Positions 28,778 to 38,641 are shown, numbered from the stretch's first letter. The stretch: 64,000 nucleotides of DNA from Acinetobacter sp. WCHA45 (GCF_002165255.2 NZ_CP028561.1:1736001-1800000), one strand, 5' to 3'. The notes: generated by a model not told the origin, from the letters alone. Numbers and translations: made by a program.

Positions 28778-30352
28778 ATGACTATCAAACGTGCTTTAAT
28801 CTCTGTTTCCGATAAAACTGGAATCGTTGAATTTGCTCAAAATCTTGCAGCTCTAGGGGTAGAAATTTTATCTACGGGCGGTACATATAAGTTGCTTAAA
28901 GACAACAATATCGCTGTAGTAGAAGTTTCTGAACATACAGGTTTTCCTGAAATGATGGATGGTCGTGTTAAGACACTACATCCAAAAATTCATGGTGGTA
29001 TTTTAGCTCGTCGTGGTCTAGACGAAGCTGTGATGCAAGAACACAATATCGATGCAATTGATCTTGTGGTAGTAAACCTTTATCCATTTGCTGCAACAGT
29101 TGCTAAACCAAATTGCTCACTTGCAGATGCGATTGAGAACATCGACATTGGCGGTCCAACTATGGTTCGCGCCGCTGCGAAAAACCATGCTTCTGTGGGT
29201 ATTATTGTAAATGCTTCTGACTATGATTTAGTTGTTGCTGAATTAAAAGATCATGGTGCACTTTCTTACGAGACTCGTTTCGACTTAGCGGTAAAAGCGT
29301 TTGAGCACACAGCACAATATGATGGCATGATTGCATCTTATCTTGGTGCTCGTGTTGGCAAAGCTGAGGGTGAAGCAGATTTATTCCCTCGCACGTTCAA
29401 TACCCAACTTAATAAAGCTCAAGATTTGCGTTATGGTGAGAACCCTCATCAAAATGCAGCATTCTATGTTGAAGCAAATGCTAAAGAAGCATCAGTTTCA
29501 ACTGCGAAACAATTACAAGGCAAAGAATTGTCTTATAACAATATTGCAGATACAGATGCAGCACTTGAGTGTGTTAAATCATTTGCAAAACCTGCTTGTG
29601 TCATCGTTAAACATGCAAACCCATGTGGTGTTGCAGTTTCATTAGATGGTATCCAAGCGGCTTATGATCTTGCTTATGCAACTGATCCTGAATCTGCATT
29701 TGGTGGCATCATTGCATTCAACCGTGAATTAGACGTTGCAACTGCACAGGCCATTGTGGATCGCCAATTTGTTGAAGTGATTATTGCACCAAGTATTGCT
29801 GAAGGTGTACTTGAAGTTACTGGCGCGAAAAAGAATGTACGTGTGTTAGTCTGTGGTGAACTTCCTGCAATCGATGCACGTACCGCTCAACTTGACTATA
29901 AACGCGTGAATGGTGGTTTGTTAGTTCAAGATCAAGACTTAGGTATGATCACCAAAGATGATCTTAAAGTAGTAACTAAACGCGCACCAACCGAACAAGA
30001 AATTGATGATCTTATCTTTGCTTGGAAAGTAGCAAAATATGTGAAATCAAATGCGATTGTTTATGCTAAAAATCGTCAAACGATTGGTGTAGGCGCAGGT
30101 CAAATGAGCCGCGTAAATTCTGCTCGTATTGCTGCAATCAAAGCTGAACATGCTGGCTTAGTGGTTGAAGGTGCGGTCATGGCATCTGATGCATTCTTCC
30201 CATTCCGTGATGGTATTGATAATGCGGCTAAAGCTGGCATTAAATGTATTATCCAACCGGGTGGTTCTATGCGCGATGAAGAAACAATTGCAGCCGCTGA
30301 TGAAGCTGGTATTGCAATGGTGTTCACGGGTATGCGTCACTTCCGTCATTAA
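28778..30352 (+). CDS. purH: Bifunctional AICAR transformylase/IMP cyclohydrolase
   Basis: A 524-residue enzyme for the last two steps of IMP synthesis: formylation of AICAR and ring closure. The N-terminal cyclohydrolase domain (about 1-195) has [24 protein letters not shown] and [13 protein letters not shown]; the C-terminal transformylase domain has the catalytic KHANPCG, the [12 protein letters not shown] stretch and ends in the usual GMRHFRH. The ATG at 28778 gives the family N-terminus; a TTG at 28766 in frame is less likely. It is followed by a terminator and then purD. Confidence 0.97.
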   Translation: MTIKRALISVSDKTGIVEFAQNLAALGVEILSTGGTYKLLKDNNIAVVEVSEHTGFPEMMDGRVKTLHPKIHGGILARRGLDEAVMQEHNIDAIDLVVVNLYPFAATVAKPNCSLADAIENIDIGGPTMVRAAAKNHASVGIIVNASDYDLVVAELKDHGALSYETRFDLAVKAFEHTAQYDGMIASYLGARVGKAEGEADLFPRTFNTQLNKAQDLRYGENPHQNAAFYVEANAKEASVSTAKQLQGKELSYNNIADTDAALECVKSFAKPACVIVKHANPCGVAVSLDGIQAAYDLAYATDPESAFGGIIAFNRELDVATAQAIVDRQFVEVIIAPSIAEGVLEVTGAKKNVRVLVCGELPAIDARTAQLDYKRVNGGLLVQDQDLGMITKDDLKVVTKRAPTEQEIDDLIFAWKVAKYVKSNAIVYAKNRQTIGVGAGQMSRVNSARIAAIKAEHAGLVVEGAVMASDAFFPFRDGIDNAAKAGIKCIIQPGGSMRDEETIAAADEAGIAMVFTGMRHFRH

Positions 30353-30359
30353 TACCCCT

Positions 30360-30419
30360 AAGTCCCTCTTTCTTGCGACACCTAAATCGCATCCTAGGGG
30401 GACTTTTTTATTCTGAACA
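30360..30419 (+). terminator. Branched terminator between purH and purD
   Basis: AAGTCCC (30360-30366) pairs with GGGACTT (30409-30415), then a T-run to 30419. The long loop holds its own small stem (GCGA with TCGC), giving a branched structure. Confidence 0.7.
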
Positions 30420-30458
30420 GGTATATTCTTAAATACGGAAAAAGGAAATAACTTAATA

Positions 30459-31745
30459 ATGAATATTTTAGTTTTGGGTAGCGGTGGCCGTGAACATGCA
30501 CTTGCATGGAAAATCGCACAAGATTCAAAAGTAACACAAGTTTTTGTTGCGCCAGGTAATGCAGGCACAGCAACTGAAGATAAGTGTCAAAACGTTGACA
30601 TCGATATTTTAAATAATCCTGCCATTATCGAATTTGCAAAGGCAAATGATGTGGCATTGGTTATTGTTGGTCCTGAAGCACCTTTAGTCAATGGTGTGGT
30701 TGATGCAGCACGTGAAGCAGGTTTAAAAATCTGGGGGCCGACTCAGTACGCTGCACAGCTTGAAGGTTCTAAAGCATTCGCTAAACATTTCTTAAAACGT
30801 CATAACATCCCTACAGCATTTTATGATGTATTTACTGAAGTTGATGCTGCAAAAGCTTATATCGAACAGCATGGCGCACCAATCGTAATCAAAGCGGATG
30901 GCTTAGCGGCAGGTAAAGGCGTTATCGTTGCGATGACTAACCAAGAAGCATTTGATGCCATTGATGATATGTTAGCGGGCAACAAATTCGGTGATGCTGG
31001 ATCACGTGTTGTGATTGAACAATTCCTCGAAGGTGAAGAAGCAAGCTTCATTTGCATGATCGACGGTAAAAACATTTTACCGATGGCAACTTCACAAGAC
31101 CATAAACGTATTTTTGAAGGCGACCAAGGTCCAAATACGGGTGGTATGGGTGCTTACTCTCCTGCTCCAGTTGTTACACCAGAAGTATTTGAACGTGTAA
31201 TGAATGAAGTCATGCGCCCTACTGTTGATGGTATGGCAGCAGATGGTCATGTTTACACAGGTTTCTTATATGCTGGTTTAATGATTGATGAACAAGGTCA
31301 ACCACGCGTTATTGAATTTAACTGTCGTTTCGGTGATCCAGAAACACAACCGATTATGATGCGCTTAAAATCATCTTTAGTAGATTTGGTTGAAGCGGGT
31401 ATTGCGGGCAATCTTCCAAAAGAAGCTGAATGGGATGATCGCAAATCAATCGGCATCGTACTTGCAGCTGAAGGATACCCTGATACAGTCCGCAGAGGCG
31501 ATGTGATTTCTGGTATTGGACAATCTCCTGAAGATACAAAAATCTTCCATGCAGGTACTGCAACGACTGAAGATGGTCATGTGATTACTGCTGGTGGTCG
31601 CGTTCTTTGCGTGACTGCGCTTGGAGACACAGTTCTAGAAGCTCAAATCAATGCACTAGAAGTATGTGGTCAAGTGACATTTACAGGTATGCAGTATCGT
31701 AGTGATATTGGTTATCGCGCAATTGCACGTGAAAAAGCAGAATAA
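30459..31745 (+). CDS. purD: Phosphoribosylamine-glycine ligase (GARS)
   Basis: A 428-residue ATP-grasp enzyme that joins glycine to phosphoribosylamine, the second step of purine synthesis. The N-terminus LVLGSGGREHALAWKIAQ is the family signature; ATP-grasp blocks are IVIKADGLAAGKGVIVA, EEFLEGEEAS-like text, GGMGAYSPAPVVTPEV and FNCRFGDPETQ. The length is normal. GGAAATAA lies about 12 bases before the ATG. Adjacent to purH as in many gammaproteobacteria, but with a terminator between them, so part of its expression must come from readthrough or its own promoter. Confidence 0.97.
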   Translation: MNILVLGSGGREHALAWKIAQDSKVTQVFVAPGNAGTATEDKCQNVDIDILNNPAIIEFAKANDVALVIVGPEAPLVNGVVDAAREAGLKIWGPTQYAAQLEGSKAFAKHFLKRHNIPTAFYDVFTEVDAAKAYIEQHGAPIVIKADGLAAGKGVIVAMTNQEAFDAIDDMLAGNKFGDAGSRVVIEQFLEGEEASFICMIDGKNILPMATSQDHKRIFEGDQGPNTGGMGAYSPAPVVTPEVFERVMNEVMRPTVDGMAADGHVYTGFLYAGLMIDEQGQPRVIEFNCRFGDPETQPIMMRLKSSLVDLVEAGIAGNLPKEAEWDDRKSIGIVLAAEGYPDTVRRGDVISGIGQSPEDTKIFHAGTATTEDGHVITAGGRVLCVTALGDTVLEAQINALEVCGQVTFTGMQYRSDIGYRAIAREKAE

Positions 31746-31761
31746 GCTTTGGTTAATTAAC

Positions 31762-31787
31762 AAAAGCCTTCTTCGGAAGGCTTTTTT
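31762..31787 (+). terminator. Terminator after purD
   Basis: AAAAGCCTTC and GAAGGCTTTT form a perfect 10-bp stem with a TTCG tetraloop and a T-run. Confidence 0.92.
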
Positions 31788-32326
31788 ATTCTTTAATTAG
31801 CATAAAAATCATTTCCTTATTCATTATTTAAATATTAAATTCAGAAAAATATATATCACTAATTCAATAAAATCTGACATTTCCACCATTAGAAAAAACT
31901 ACAAAAGTATCATTTATTTACTTTTACCAAAATTAAACTATTTTTCTAATAATCATATATTTATACCCACAAGTACAAAATAGAACACTATAACAGAACC
32001 CAAATTATTGTTATGATTGCCAAAATTTTCGGCGAGTACTTTTAGTTTTATACATATTCTTTTATATATGAATAAGAATATGAAATTTAACTCGAAAAGT
32101 ATCAGCTAATCTCGATTTGATATGAAAATTATTGAACCAGTATGCTTAAGTCAAATCCTTAAGATCAACGTTCTTGATTTTCTGTTGTTGCAAATAATCC
32201 GATCAGTCGCCTGTTCATAACGCTAAATTTTGAACCGACTCACCTCTTTGTAACAAGACCCCTATAGCTCTTTAGTAATGCATTAGCGGATTATTTACTA
32301 AGCATTATTCCGATTAGGATTTACAC
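31788..32326. other. Long AT-rich intergenic region upstream of metQ
   Basis: About 540 bases without a convincing gene. It holds the inverted repeat CATATTCTT (32053-32061) with AAGAATATG (32074-32082), and TTAGTAA/TTACTAA arms about 30-55 bases before metQ. I see no SAM riboswitch fold. The metQNI promoter must lie here, but no single promoter stands out in such AT-rich sequence. Confidence 0.55.
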
Positions 32327-33199
32327 ATGAAAAAGCTAATTAGTCTTTTTTTAAGTGTGTCTGTGTTATTACTTGCAGCGTGCAGTAAACAACCTGACAC
32401 CAAAGCAGAACAAAAAAATGAAGCGGGTGGATTACAAACCGTTGTAATGGCATCAACAGGTTCAGATGCAGATATTTGGCGTTTTATTGCGACCTTGCCA
32501 GAAACTAAAGCTGCTGGTATCAAGCTTGAAGTGAAAAACTTTACAGACTATGTAGCTATGAATACAGCTGTAGCAAATAAAGAAGTCGATGTGAATGCAT
32601 TCCAATCATATGCTTACCTTGTTGCTTTTAATGCTTCAAATCAAGATAAGATTGCACCAGTTTCAACGACGTACTTAGAACCTATGGGCATCTATTCAAG
32701 CAAAGTCAAAAAAGTTGAAGAGTTTGCTGAAGGTGCTTCAATCGCAATTCCAAACGATGCTGCAAACGAAGCTCGTGCGTTATTGTTATTACAAAGTGCT
32801 GGTTTGATCAAATTAAAAGCTGACTTTGATCCAGCAAAAGGCACACCAAGCGATATTATCGAAAATACGAAAAAACTCGATATTAAACCAATTCAAATGG
32901 CAACTGCTGTACGCGTTAAAGATGAAGTTGATGCAATTGTATTGGGGAATACCCTTGCAATGGAAGGTGGTTTAAATGTTCTAAAAGATTCTATCTTTTA
33001 TGAACCAATTGACCAAAGCACGAAGCTGAATGTCAACATTTTAGCTGTAGCTGATTCAAGAAAAAATGATCCTGTATTACAAAAGCTAGGAACTCTTTAT
33101 CACACTGAAGCGGTGAAAAAATATGTTCAAGAACATTTTGCTGGTACGAAAGTTGACGTGAATAAACCTATTAGTTATCTCACAGAAACAAATTCGTAA
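32327..33199 (+). CDS. metQ: Methionine ABC transporter substrate-binding lipoprotein
   Basis: A 290-residue NlpA/MetQ-family lipoprotein that captures D/L-methionine in the periplasm. Signal peptide with lipobox LLAAC (Cys at about residue 20). Family blocks: VVMASTGSDADIW, YVAMNTAVANKEVDVNAFQSYAYL, GIYSSKVKKVEEFAEGASIAIPND and IVLGNTLAMEGGL. First in the order metQ-metN-metI, with a terminator between metQ and metN, which should favour high expression of the binding protein. Neighbours ahcY and metF a few kilobases on support a methionine theme. Confidence 0.9.
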   Translation: MKKLISLFLSVSVLLLAACSKQPDTKAEQKNEAGGLQTVVMASTGSDADIWRFIATLPETKAAGIKLEVKNFTDYVAMNTAVANKEVDVNAFQSYAYLVAFNASNQDKIAPVSTTYLEPMGIYSSKVKKVEEFAEGASIAIPNDAANEARALLLLQSAGLIKLKADFDPAKGTPSDIIENTKKLDIKPIQMATAVRVKDEVDAIVLGNTLAMEGGLNVLKDSIFYEPIDQSTKLNVNILAVADSRKNDPVLQKLGTLYHTEAVKKYVQEHFAGTKVDVNKPISYLTETNS

Positions 33200-33214
33200 T
33201 ATAATCTGTATAGG

Positions 33215-33244
33215 AAACAGGCAAATCACTTTGCCTGTTTTTTT
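33215..33244 (+). terminator. Terminator between metQ and metN
   Basis: AAACAGGCAAA and TTTGCCTGTTT form a perfect 11-bp stem with a TCAC loop and a T-run, ending 23 bases before the metN ATG. It probably works as a partial terminator, giving excess MetQ over MetNI. Confidence 0.85.
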
Positions 33245-33267
33245 CATTTTTGCTTAGTATTGACGAT

Positions 33268-34293
33268 ATGATCCAATTTAAGAATATTTCAAAGCATTAC
33301 CAGCTAAAAGGTCAAACGATCAACGCACTGGATCAAATTAATTTAGAGATCCCAGAAGGCAGCATCTTCGGCATTATTGGTTATAGTGGTGCAGGGAAAA
33401 GTACGTTGATTCGTTTGATTAATTTGCTTGAACGCCCAACGCAGGGACAGGTAATTATCAATCAGAAAGACTTTACTGCAATGGATGCGCGTACGCTTCG
33501 TCAAGAACGTGCAAATATCGGCATGATCTTTCAACATTTCAATTTACTGCAAACTAAAACAGTATCTGAAAATATTGAAATGCCACTCAAATTATTGGGG
33601 CATAACAAAGCTGATCGTGAAAAGCGCCTAGCAGAACTATTAGATTTCATCGATCTCAAGCACAAGAAAGATGCCTATCCTGATGAACTTTCAGGAGGAC
33701 AAAAACAACGTGTAGGTATCGCCCGCGCGCTTGCAAACCATCCCAAAATTTTACTGTGTGATGAAGCAACCTCTGCACTTGACCCTCAGACCACACAATC
33801 CGTTTTAGCGCTATTAAAAAAGATTAATAAAGAACAAAAGATTACCATTGTGATGGTCACCCATGAAATGGATGTAATTGAGTCAGTCTGTGACTATGTT
33901 GCAGTCATGGAAGCAGGTCATGTGATTGAAACAGGCCCCACCCTCAATATTTTTAGTCAACCCCAGCATTCGACTACAAAGACCTTCATTCAAACAGTTT
34001 TGCAACAACAGTTACCAATTAATATCCTCAATAACCTTGAACATAAGCATCACAATAGTATTTATAGTCTGCAATTCCTGGGGACATCTGCTCAAGAAAC
34101 CGTCATTCAAGCCGTGATTAAGCAATTTGATTTGAGCCTAAATATTCTTTTTGCCAACATGACTGAAATCAATGGCACTGTGATTGGACAGATGTTTATT
34201 CAACTTTTGGGTGATTCAGCGACTATTCAAGACGCTATTAAGTTTCTTGAGCAACAAGGCGTGAAAGTTGAACAATCAGGAGTAAGCCAATGA
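33268..34293 (+). CDS. metN: Methionine ABC transporter ATP-binding protein
   Basis: A 341-residue ATPase of the methionine importer. Walker A (GYSGAGKST, about residues 38-46), Q-loop (IFQHFNLL), signature LSGGQKQRVGIARAL and Walker B (ILLCDEATSALD), then the H-loop (VTHEMDV). The last about 100 residues form the NIL domain that binds methionine and inhibits the pump when methionine is plentiful. The ATG at 33268 is used; a TTG at 33250 in frame overlaps the terminator tail. It overlaps metI by 4 bases (ATGA), showing translational coupling. Confidence 0.94.
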   Translation: MIQFKNISKHYQLKGQTINALDQINLEIPEGSIFGIIGYSGAGKSTLIRLINLLERPTQGQVIINQKDFTAMDARTLRQERANIGMIFQHFNLLQTKTVSENIEMPLKLLGHNKADREKRLAELLDFIDLKHKKDAYPDELSGGQKQRVGIARALANHPKILLCDEATSALDPQTTQSVLALLKKINKEQKITIVMVTHEMDVIESVCDYVAVMEAGHVIETGPTLNIFSQPQHSTTKTFIQTVLQQQLPINILNNLEHKHHNSIYSLQFLGTSAQETVIQAVIKQFDLSLNILFANMTEINGTVIGQMFIQLLGDSATIQDAIKFLEQQGVKVEQSGVSQ

Positions 34294-34985
34294 GAGATTT
34301 AATCGTACAATGGCTTACTGAAGCTTCCGCGCCGTTTTGGCACAGTTCCCTTTCAATTGATCAATTCGTCACGGCATTACAAGAAACCTTTCAAATGGTT
34401 TTTTTCTCATTGCTTTTTGGTTGTATTTGGGGATTGATTCAAGGTGTAACTTTAGTTGTCACTCGCACAGGTGGTATCTTACAAAACCGAGCGATCTATT
34501 ATTTTCTCAATCCAATTGTAAATGCACTACGTTCTTTACCATTTATCATCTTACTGATTGCAGTGATTCCATTAACTAAATTATTAGTTGGAACTTCGAT
34601 TGGTACTTGGGCTGCGATTGTTCCCCTCACCATTTATGTAGGTCCGTATTTAGGGCGATTGATTGAAACTTCATTACTTGAAGTGAATGAGGGTATTATT
34701 GAATCAGCTCAAGCTATGGGTGCCTCACCTTGGCAGATCATTTTTAAATTTATTATCCCCGAAGCACGTAGCTCATTAATTTTGAACCTGACCACAGGGA
34801 CGATTTCCTTAATTGGTGCAACTGCAATGGCTGGCGCAGTTGGTGCAGGAGGTATCGGTGATTTAGCTATTTCCTATGGTTATCAACGTTTTGATACCAG
34901 TGTTGTTATTTTAACCGTGATTGTACTGCTAATTTTAGTTCAACTGGTTCAATCATTTGGTGATTGGTTAGCAAAATTACGCTAA
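34290..34985 (+). CDS. metI: Methionine ABC transporter permease
   Basis: A 231-residue inner-membrane subunit of the methionine importer. About five helices; the family blocks are NPIVNALRSLPFIILLIAVI, GTWAAIVPLTIYVGPYLGR and the EAA-loop ESAQAMGASPWQIIFKFIIPEA, which contacts MetN. The start overlaps the metN stop by 4 bases. Confidence 0.94.
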   Translation: MRDLIVQWLTEASAPFWHSSLSIDQFVTALQETFQMVFFSLLFGCIWGLIQGVTLVVTRTGGILQNRAIYYFLNPIVNALRSLPFIILLIAVIPLTKLLVGTSIGTWAAIVPLTIYVGPYLGRLIETSLLEVNEGIIESAQAMGASPWQIIFKFIIPEARSSLILNLTTGTISLIGATAMAGAVGAGGIGDLAISYGYQRFDTSVVILTVIVLLILVQLVQSFGDWLAKLR

Positions 34986-34999
34986 TCACAGCAACAGAC

Positions 35000-35027
35000 A
35001 AAGCTCTCATTTTGAGGGCTTTTTTTG
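35000..35027 (+). terminator. Terminator after metI
   Basis: AAAGCTCTCA pairs with TGAGGGCTTT (one G-T) around a TTT loop, with a seven-base T-run. It ends close to the convergent HDAC-like gene. Confidence 0.85.
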
Positions 35028-35039
35028 TACCTTTCTATT

Positions 35040-35906
35040 TTAAGGAAAGTAAATTTCATTTGCAGCTTTGAATGTATTAACATGTAAAGGCACTAAATTA
35101 TCCAGTTCTTGATACCCACCCGCCAATACAAACAGTAATGGAATTTTCATTTTTTTTGCCATTTCAAAAACTAAGCGATCTCGCTCATATAACAACTCAG
35201 TGGTAAACCATTTTGAACCATATTTATCTAGTTGGTGGCAGTCCATACCAGCTTGATAGATGATTAGCTCTGCTTCCCAATGTGAGGCATATTGAAACGC
35301 TTCAAAAATTGCTTCGCGATACAAATCAAAATTACCCTGTTTAGGATGAATATAGCGAGTCAAACTACGTTCACCAGCTTTACAACCAAAACGAATCCCA
35401 AAAATTCCGAAATTGACCAGATTGGTGAGTCTATTGGTAAATATTGCCGTTCCATCTCCGCCATGCTGATCACAGTCCATCACAAAGATACGTTTTTCAG
35501 AATTTTGTTTAGCAACCAGAGCCAAACCATTAAAGGTACAATATGCCGCACCAGACTCATAACTGGCATGATGAAAACCCTGTGCGATATTGGCCGCAAT
35601 CCCCTCTTTAAAGGCAATATCAGCGCCAAGCAACTGCCCTGCCTGTACTGATAGGATTGCGTCCCTTAATTGCTCATTCCACGGTTTAAAGCCCTGTATG
35701 GTTGCAAATGCAGATTCTCCCGATAAAAAGGCTTCCACATATTCTGGGTTATGTAGTTTTTTTAATATCTCAGTATCAATTAAACCTGGATCAATTAAAT
35801 CAACCATTTGATGAGTTCGCAGCACATCAGCGACGGCTGTCAGTTTTTCCATACTGTTGGTATGTGTTCTTGCAAAATAGCGTGGTGAATAACAAGCTTT
35901 TAGCAT
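35040..35906 (-). CDS. Histone-deacetylase-family deacetylase
   Basis: A 288-residue protein of the HDAC/acetoin-utilisation/acetylpolyamine amidohydrolase superfamily, zinc enzymes that remove acyl groups from lysine or polyamine nitrogen. Seen: GFHHASYESGAAYCTFNGLA (catalytic His pair), DCDQHGGDGT (zinc Asp and His), YQAGMDCHQLDKYG (second zinc Asp) and a LAGGY end motif. The catalytic centre therefore looks intact, although the usual HHGNGT is HGGDGT here. The first 7 bases of this gene overlap the end of the upstream unknown gene, so both are co-translated. Substrate unknown. Confidence 0.82.
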   Translation of the reverse strand: MLKACYSPRYFARTHTNSMEKLTAVADVLRTHQMVDLIDPGLIDTEILKKLHNPEYVEAFLSGESAFATIQGFKPWNEQLRDAILSVQAGQLLGADIAFKEGIAANIAQGFHHASYESGAAYCTFNGLALVAKQNSEKRIFVMDCDQHGGDGTAIFTNRLTNLVNFGIFGIRFGCKAGERSLTRYIHPKQGNFDLYREAIFEAFQYASHWEAELIIYQAGMDCHQLDKYGSKWFTTELLYERDRLVFEMAKKMKIPLLFVLAGGYQELDNLVPLHVNTFKAANEIYFP

Positions 35907-36886
35907 GGATGCCCTACATAAATTTGATCTTTTGCAATCTCAATCAATTGACTTAGTTCCGTGGTATCAGGTCTAAATAATCCATTATCAACCTGTTGTT
36001 TAAAATGATACCCAAACGCACGCGCACGGTTTTTTGGCGAAACAACCAGTGTCGTTAATCGTAAAAACCAAAAACCATTCATTTGAGCAATTGGAATCAC
36101 ATATCCTTTATATTGTTTATTAGGCTTCTTTTCCAGCGCATCGCTTTCATAACTTGCAGAGAAAAGACTTCCTGCTGGTAAGCGCACCCCATTCATCATC
36201 AATGGCACGAGACTGATACAAGAGTGATTATCCCCCATATTCAGTTTCTCCATCATAATGGGTAAACCGCTATCATCCACAAAAATATTAATTTCACCTT
36301 GTCGCAATAAACGATGATGTGCAATTCGCAAGAAAAATTTTTCTGCCATCGGACATGAGCCAACTTTGGGCTTTTCCTCTAGAGAATGACACTCAATCAT
36401 TTCAATTTGATCAATTGTTTGTGGAAGAATAATATCTGCAAGTAATTGGCAAATTAAAATGCTTTTTTCAAGCTCTGCATATTGATGGATTTTTCTAAGC
36501 TTCGCTTGAAAATCAACTTCTTGTTGCAAATTCTGAGTAAATGTATCTTGTGAATTAGAACGTTCTAAATATTGTTGCACATCAATATTAATATCCAAAT
36601 TACGCCAAGTTTCCAACACTAAACAATATGAAGAACTTTGATTTAAAATGTTTTTCAATCCTTTAACCTCGTAGTCTTCAAAAATACGAAAATCTTGGAA
36701 TCCCAACATATCACGGGGTTGTGAGACAAACTCAGCAATCAAACGTGTTGCCTGAGTATAACCACAACCACGGCGTTCAGTTTGATGACTAAAGTGCTCA
36801 TTCAGCATTTCTGTGAGTTTGGAAGACAAAGGATATAAATATTTTTTGAAGATAACGACAATCTCATGATCTACCAAATCAGTCAT
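35900..36886 (-). CDS. Hypothetical protein coupled to the HDAC-like gene
   Basis: A 328-residue soluble protein with no signal peptide or membrane segment. It has scattered His and Cys (ERRGCGYTQATRLIAEF, then HSCISL, and C-terminal VGHPC) and a helical middle part (about 120-165). No family recognised. It overlaps the HDAC-like gene by 7 bases and precedes it, so a joint role, perhaps as partner or substrate-linked enzyme, is plausible. The ATG at 36886 is the first in frame. Function unknown. Confidence 0.7.
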   Translation of the reverse strand: MTDLVDHEIVVIFKKYLYPLSSKLTEMLNEHFSHQTERRGCGYTQATRLIAEFVSQPRDMLGFQDFRIFEDYEVKGLKNILNQSSSYCLVLETWRNLDINIDVQQYLERSNSQDTFTQNLQQEVDFQAKLRKIHQYAELEKSILICQLLADIILPQTIDQIEMIECHSLEEKPKVGSCPMAEKFFLRIAHHRLLRQGEINIFVDDSGLPIMMEKLNMGDNHSCISLVPLMMNGVRLPAGSLFSASYESDALEKKPNKQYKGYVIPIAQMNGFWFLRLTTLVVSPKNRARAFGYHFKQQVDNGLFRPDTTELSQLIEIAKDQIYVGHPC

Positions 36887-37258
36887 AATGCTCTCACTGT
36901 ATTCTTATGATTTATTTTTCATTTCATCTTTAAATGTTTTACTTCGTTAAATATTGTTAAATCTAATTTTTAAACTATGTTAGCTTTAATTAAGTATTTT
37001 CACACCACCAAAGATGAATATAAACCATTAATTTATCAAAATTTTATATCATATTTATAGAAAAAGTATAACTTGTCAACCTGAAAAATACTTGATGATT
37101 GAAGCTGTCATAATATACCCTAAAAAGTCAGCATTCTGTATCAATTCTTACGCAAGCTTTTGCACTCTTATACATTTACACTTAAACTAACTGTGATTTG
37201 ATTATTCAAATACTTTATTCATCAATAACCACATAAATCAGAGATTTAGGATTCGGCC
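36887..37258. other. Divergent intergenic region between the unknown gene and gloB
   Basis: 372 AT-rich bases holding promoters for both directions. I see no terminator, riboswitch or repeat that stands out. Confidence 0.5.
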
Positions 37259-37990
37259 ATGCATTATAAAATTCATGCAATTGACGTAAAAAATGCCTTA
37301 AAAAACTATATTTGGTTATTAGAAGATACTCGTACGCAAGAAGTCGTAGCAGTTGACCCTACAGAAGCAGCACTTGTTACCGATTTTTGCGAACAACATC
37401 AACTTGAGTTGAAACAAATCTGGTTAACACATTGGCATCGAGATCATACTGATGGTGTACAAGGTCTATTGGCTGAGCAAAATTCACCCGTTTTTGGTCC
37501 ACGTGATGAACTCAGTAAAATTTCGTTTATATCCAATCCACTGCAACATAATGACCATTTTCACTTTAATGATTTAAAAGTTGAAATTATTGCAACACCA
37601 GGGCATACACTAGGTCATATTGTTTATTTTATTGAAGAAATAGACACGCTTTTCTCTGGTGACACATTATTTGCAATGGGCTGTGGGCGCCTATTTGAGG
37701 GTTCTGCTGAACAAATGTACCACTCATTAAATCGCTTAGCTGCGTTGCCAATACAAACCAAAGTTTATTGTACACATGAATATACGCTTGCAAATGCAGA
37801 GTTTGCATTAACAATTGAACCTCAGAATGTTGCATTACAAGAACGCATAAAGGAAGTCAAAGCATTGAGAGATGCTGAACAAATTACTCTGCCAAGTACA
37901 ATTGAATTAGAGCTTGAAACAAATCCGTTCTTGCGCACAGAAAGTGTCGAAGATTTCGCAAGGATCAGAGCGCTTAAAGATCAGTTCTAA
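37259..37990 (+). CDS. gloB: Hydroxyacylglutathione hydrolase (glyoxalase II)
   Basis: A 243-residue metallo-beta-lactamase-fold enzyme that hydrolyses S-lactoylglutathione in methylglyoxal detoxification. Binuclear metal motif LTHWHRDHTDG (Trp where many members have His or another residue; the three His and the Asp are kept), then TPGHTLGHI, LFSGDTLFAMGCGRLFEG with the bridging Asp, and YCTHEYTLAN with the late His. C-terminal glutathione-binding helices end NPFLRTESVEDFARIRALKD. The length is close to the bacterial norm. Confidence 0.9.
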   Translation: MHYKIHAIDVKNALKNYIWLLEDTRTQEVVAVDPTEAALVTDFCEQHQLELKQIWLTHWHRDHTDGVQGLLAEQNSPVFGPRDELSKISFISNPLQHNDHFHFNDLKVEIIATPGHTLGHIVYFIEEIDTLFSGDTLFAMGCGRLFEGSAEQMYHSLNRLAALPIQTKVYCTHEYTLANAEFALTIEPQNVALQERIKEVKALRDAEQITLPSTIELELETNPFLRTESVEDFARIRALKDQF

Positions 37991-37998
37991 TTTTAAAG

Positions 37999-38041
37999 TT
38001 CTACTTTTTAAAGGCTAAACTTTAGTTTTTAAAAAGTAGAA
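37999..38041 (+). repeat. Long inverted repeat after gloB
   Basis: TTCTACTTTTTAAA (37999-38012) and its exact complement (38028-38041) form a 14-bp stem; the 15-base loop contains a further CTAAA/TTTAG stem. Without a T-run, it may protect the gloB mRNA 3' end or end transcription weakly. Confidence 0.5.
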
Positions 38042-38276
38042 AGTGAAATGATTTTTTACATTTATTTTGGATCAAAACCCAATGCGAGAAAAAACAATAC
38101 AAGTAAATTAAATCAATTATTTAAATAATTTTATCAGATAAAATTTAAGTTTAATTTCAGTTTCAATCAATCTAATTTTACATTAGTTACATGAAGAAAA
38201 ATAAATATATGCAATCCCCCTTTAAAAATTTTTAGGTCACCCTTATTAATAAATACAGGTTAAAAGGAGTTCTGGA

Positions 38277-38483
38277 ATGAAAAACAGAGTTGTGAAAGCA
38301 AAAAATTTATTGGCTTTTCGTATTTGGTTAGAAAAATTAGGATATTCAGTAAAAAGTTTAGCCGACAATAAAGGTTTTACCTTTAGTTTTAAAAAAGAAT
38401 ACGGTTTGGTCACGTGTGACTTATCTGGAAATGCCTTAGCCATGCAGCTTGGCGAAGAATTTGAAGATCATTTAAAAGCTTAA
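38277..38483 (+). CDS. Small hypothetical protein
   Basis: A 68-residue soluble protein, basic at the start (MKNRVVKAKNLLAF) and acidic at the end (GEEFEDHLKA). AAAGGAG lies about 9 bases before the ATG, a strong ribosome site that supports a real gene. No family recognised. Confidence 0.65.
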   Translation: MKNRVVKAKNLLAFRIWLEKLGYSVKSLADNKGFTFSFKKEYGLVTCDLSGNALAMQLGEEFEDHLKA

Positions 38484-38635
38484 TGCGATTCTTTTGTGCA
38501 TACATAAGGATTTCAAAGGGATTTGGAATCCTTGTTCGTTCATTCAAAAAATTTAATCACTTATCCCAATCTAATTCTTCATTTTATAATCATCTCAAAC
38601 AAAATAACATTGGAACTAAAGTCATTTCCAAGTAT

Positions 38636-38641
38636 TATAAT
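38636..38641 (+). promoter_or_regulatory. -10 element of the ahcY riboswitch transcript
   Basis: A perfect TATAAT at 38636-38641 places the transcript start at about 38648, right at the 5' strand of the riboswitch. TTGGAA at 38610-38615 is a possible -35 with a long 20-base spacer; it also pairs as an inverted repeat with TTCCAA at 38626-38631. Confidence 0.6.

Noticed and set aside
31788..32326. SAM riboswitch upstream of metQ
   Set aside because: The region is methionine-related and long enough, but I find no SAM-I, SAM-II or SAM-IV core. It is AT-rich with only simple inverted repeats.
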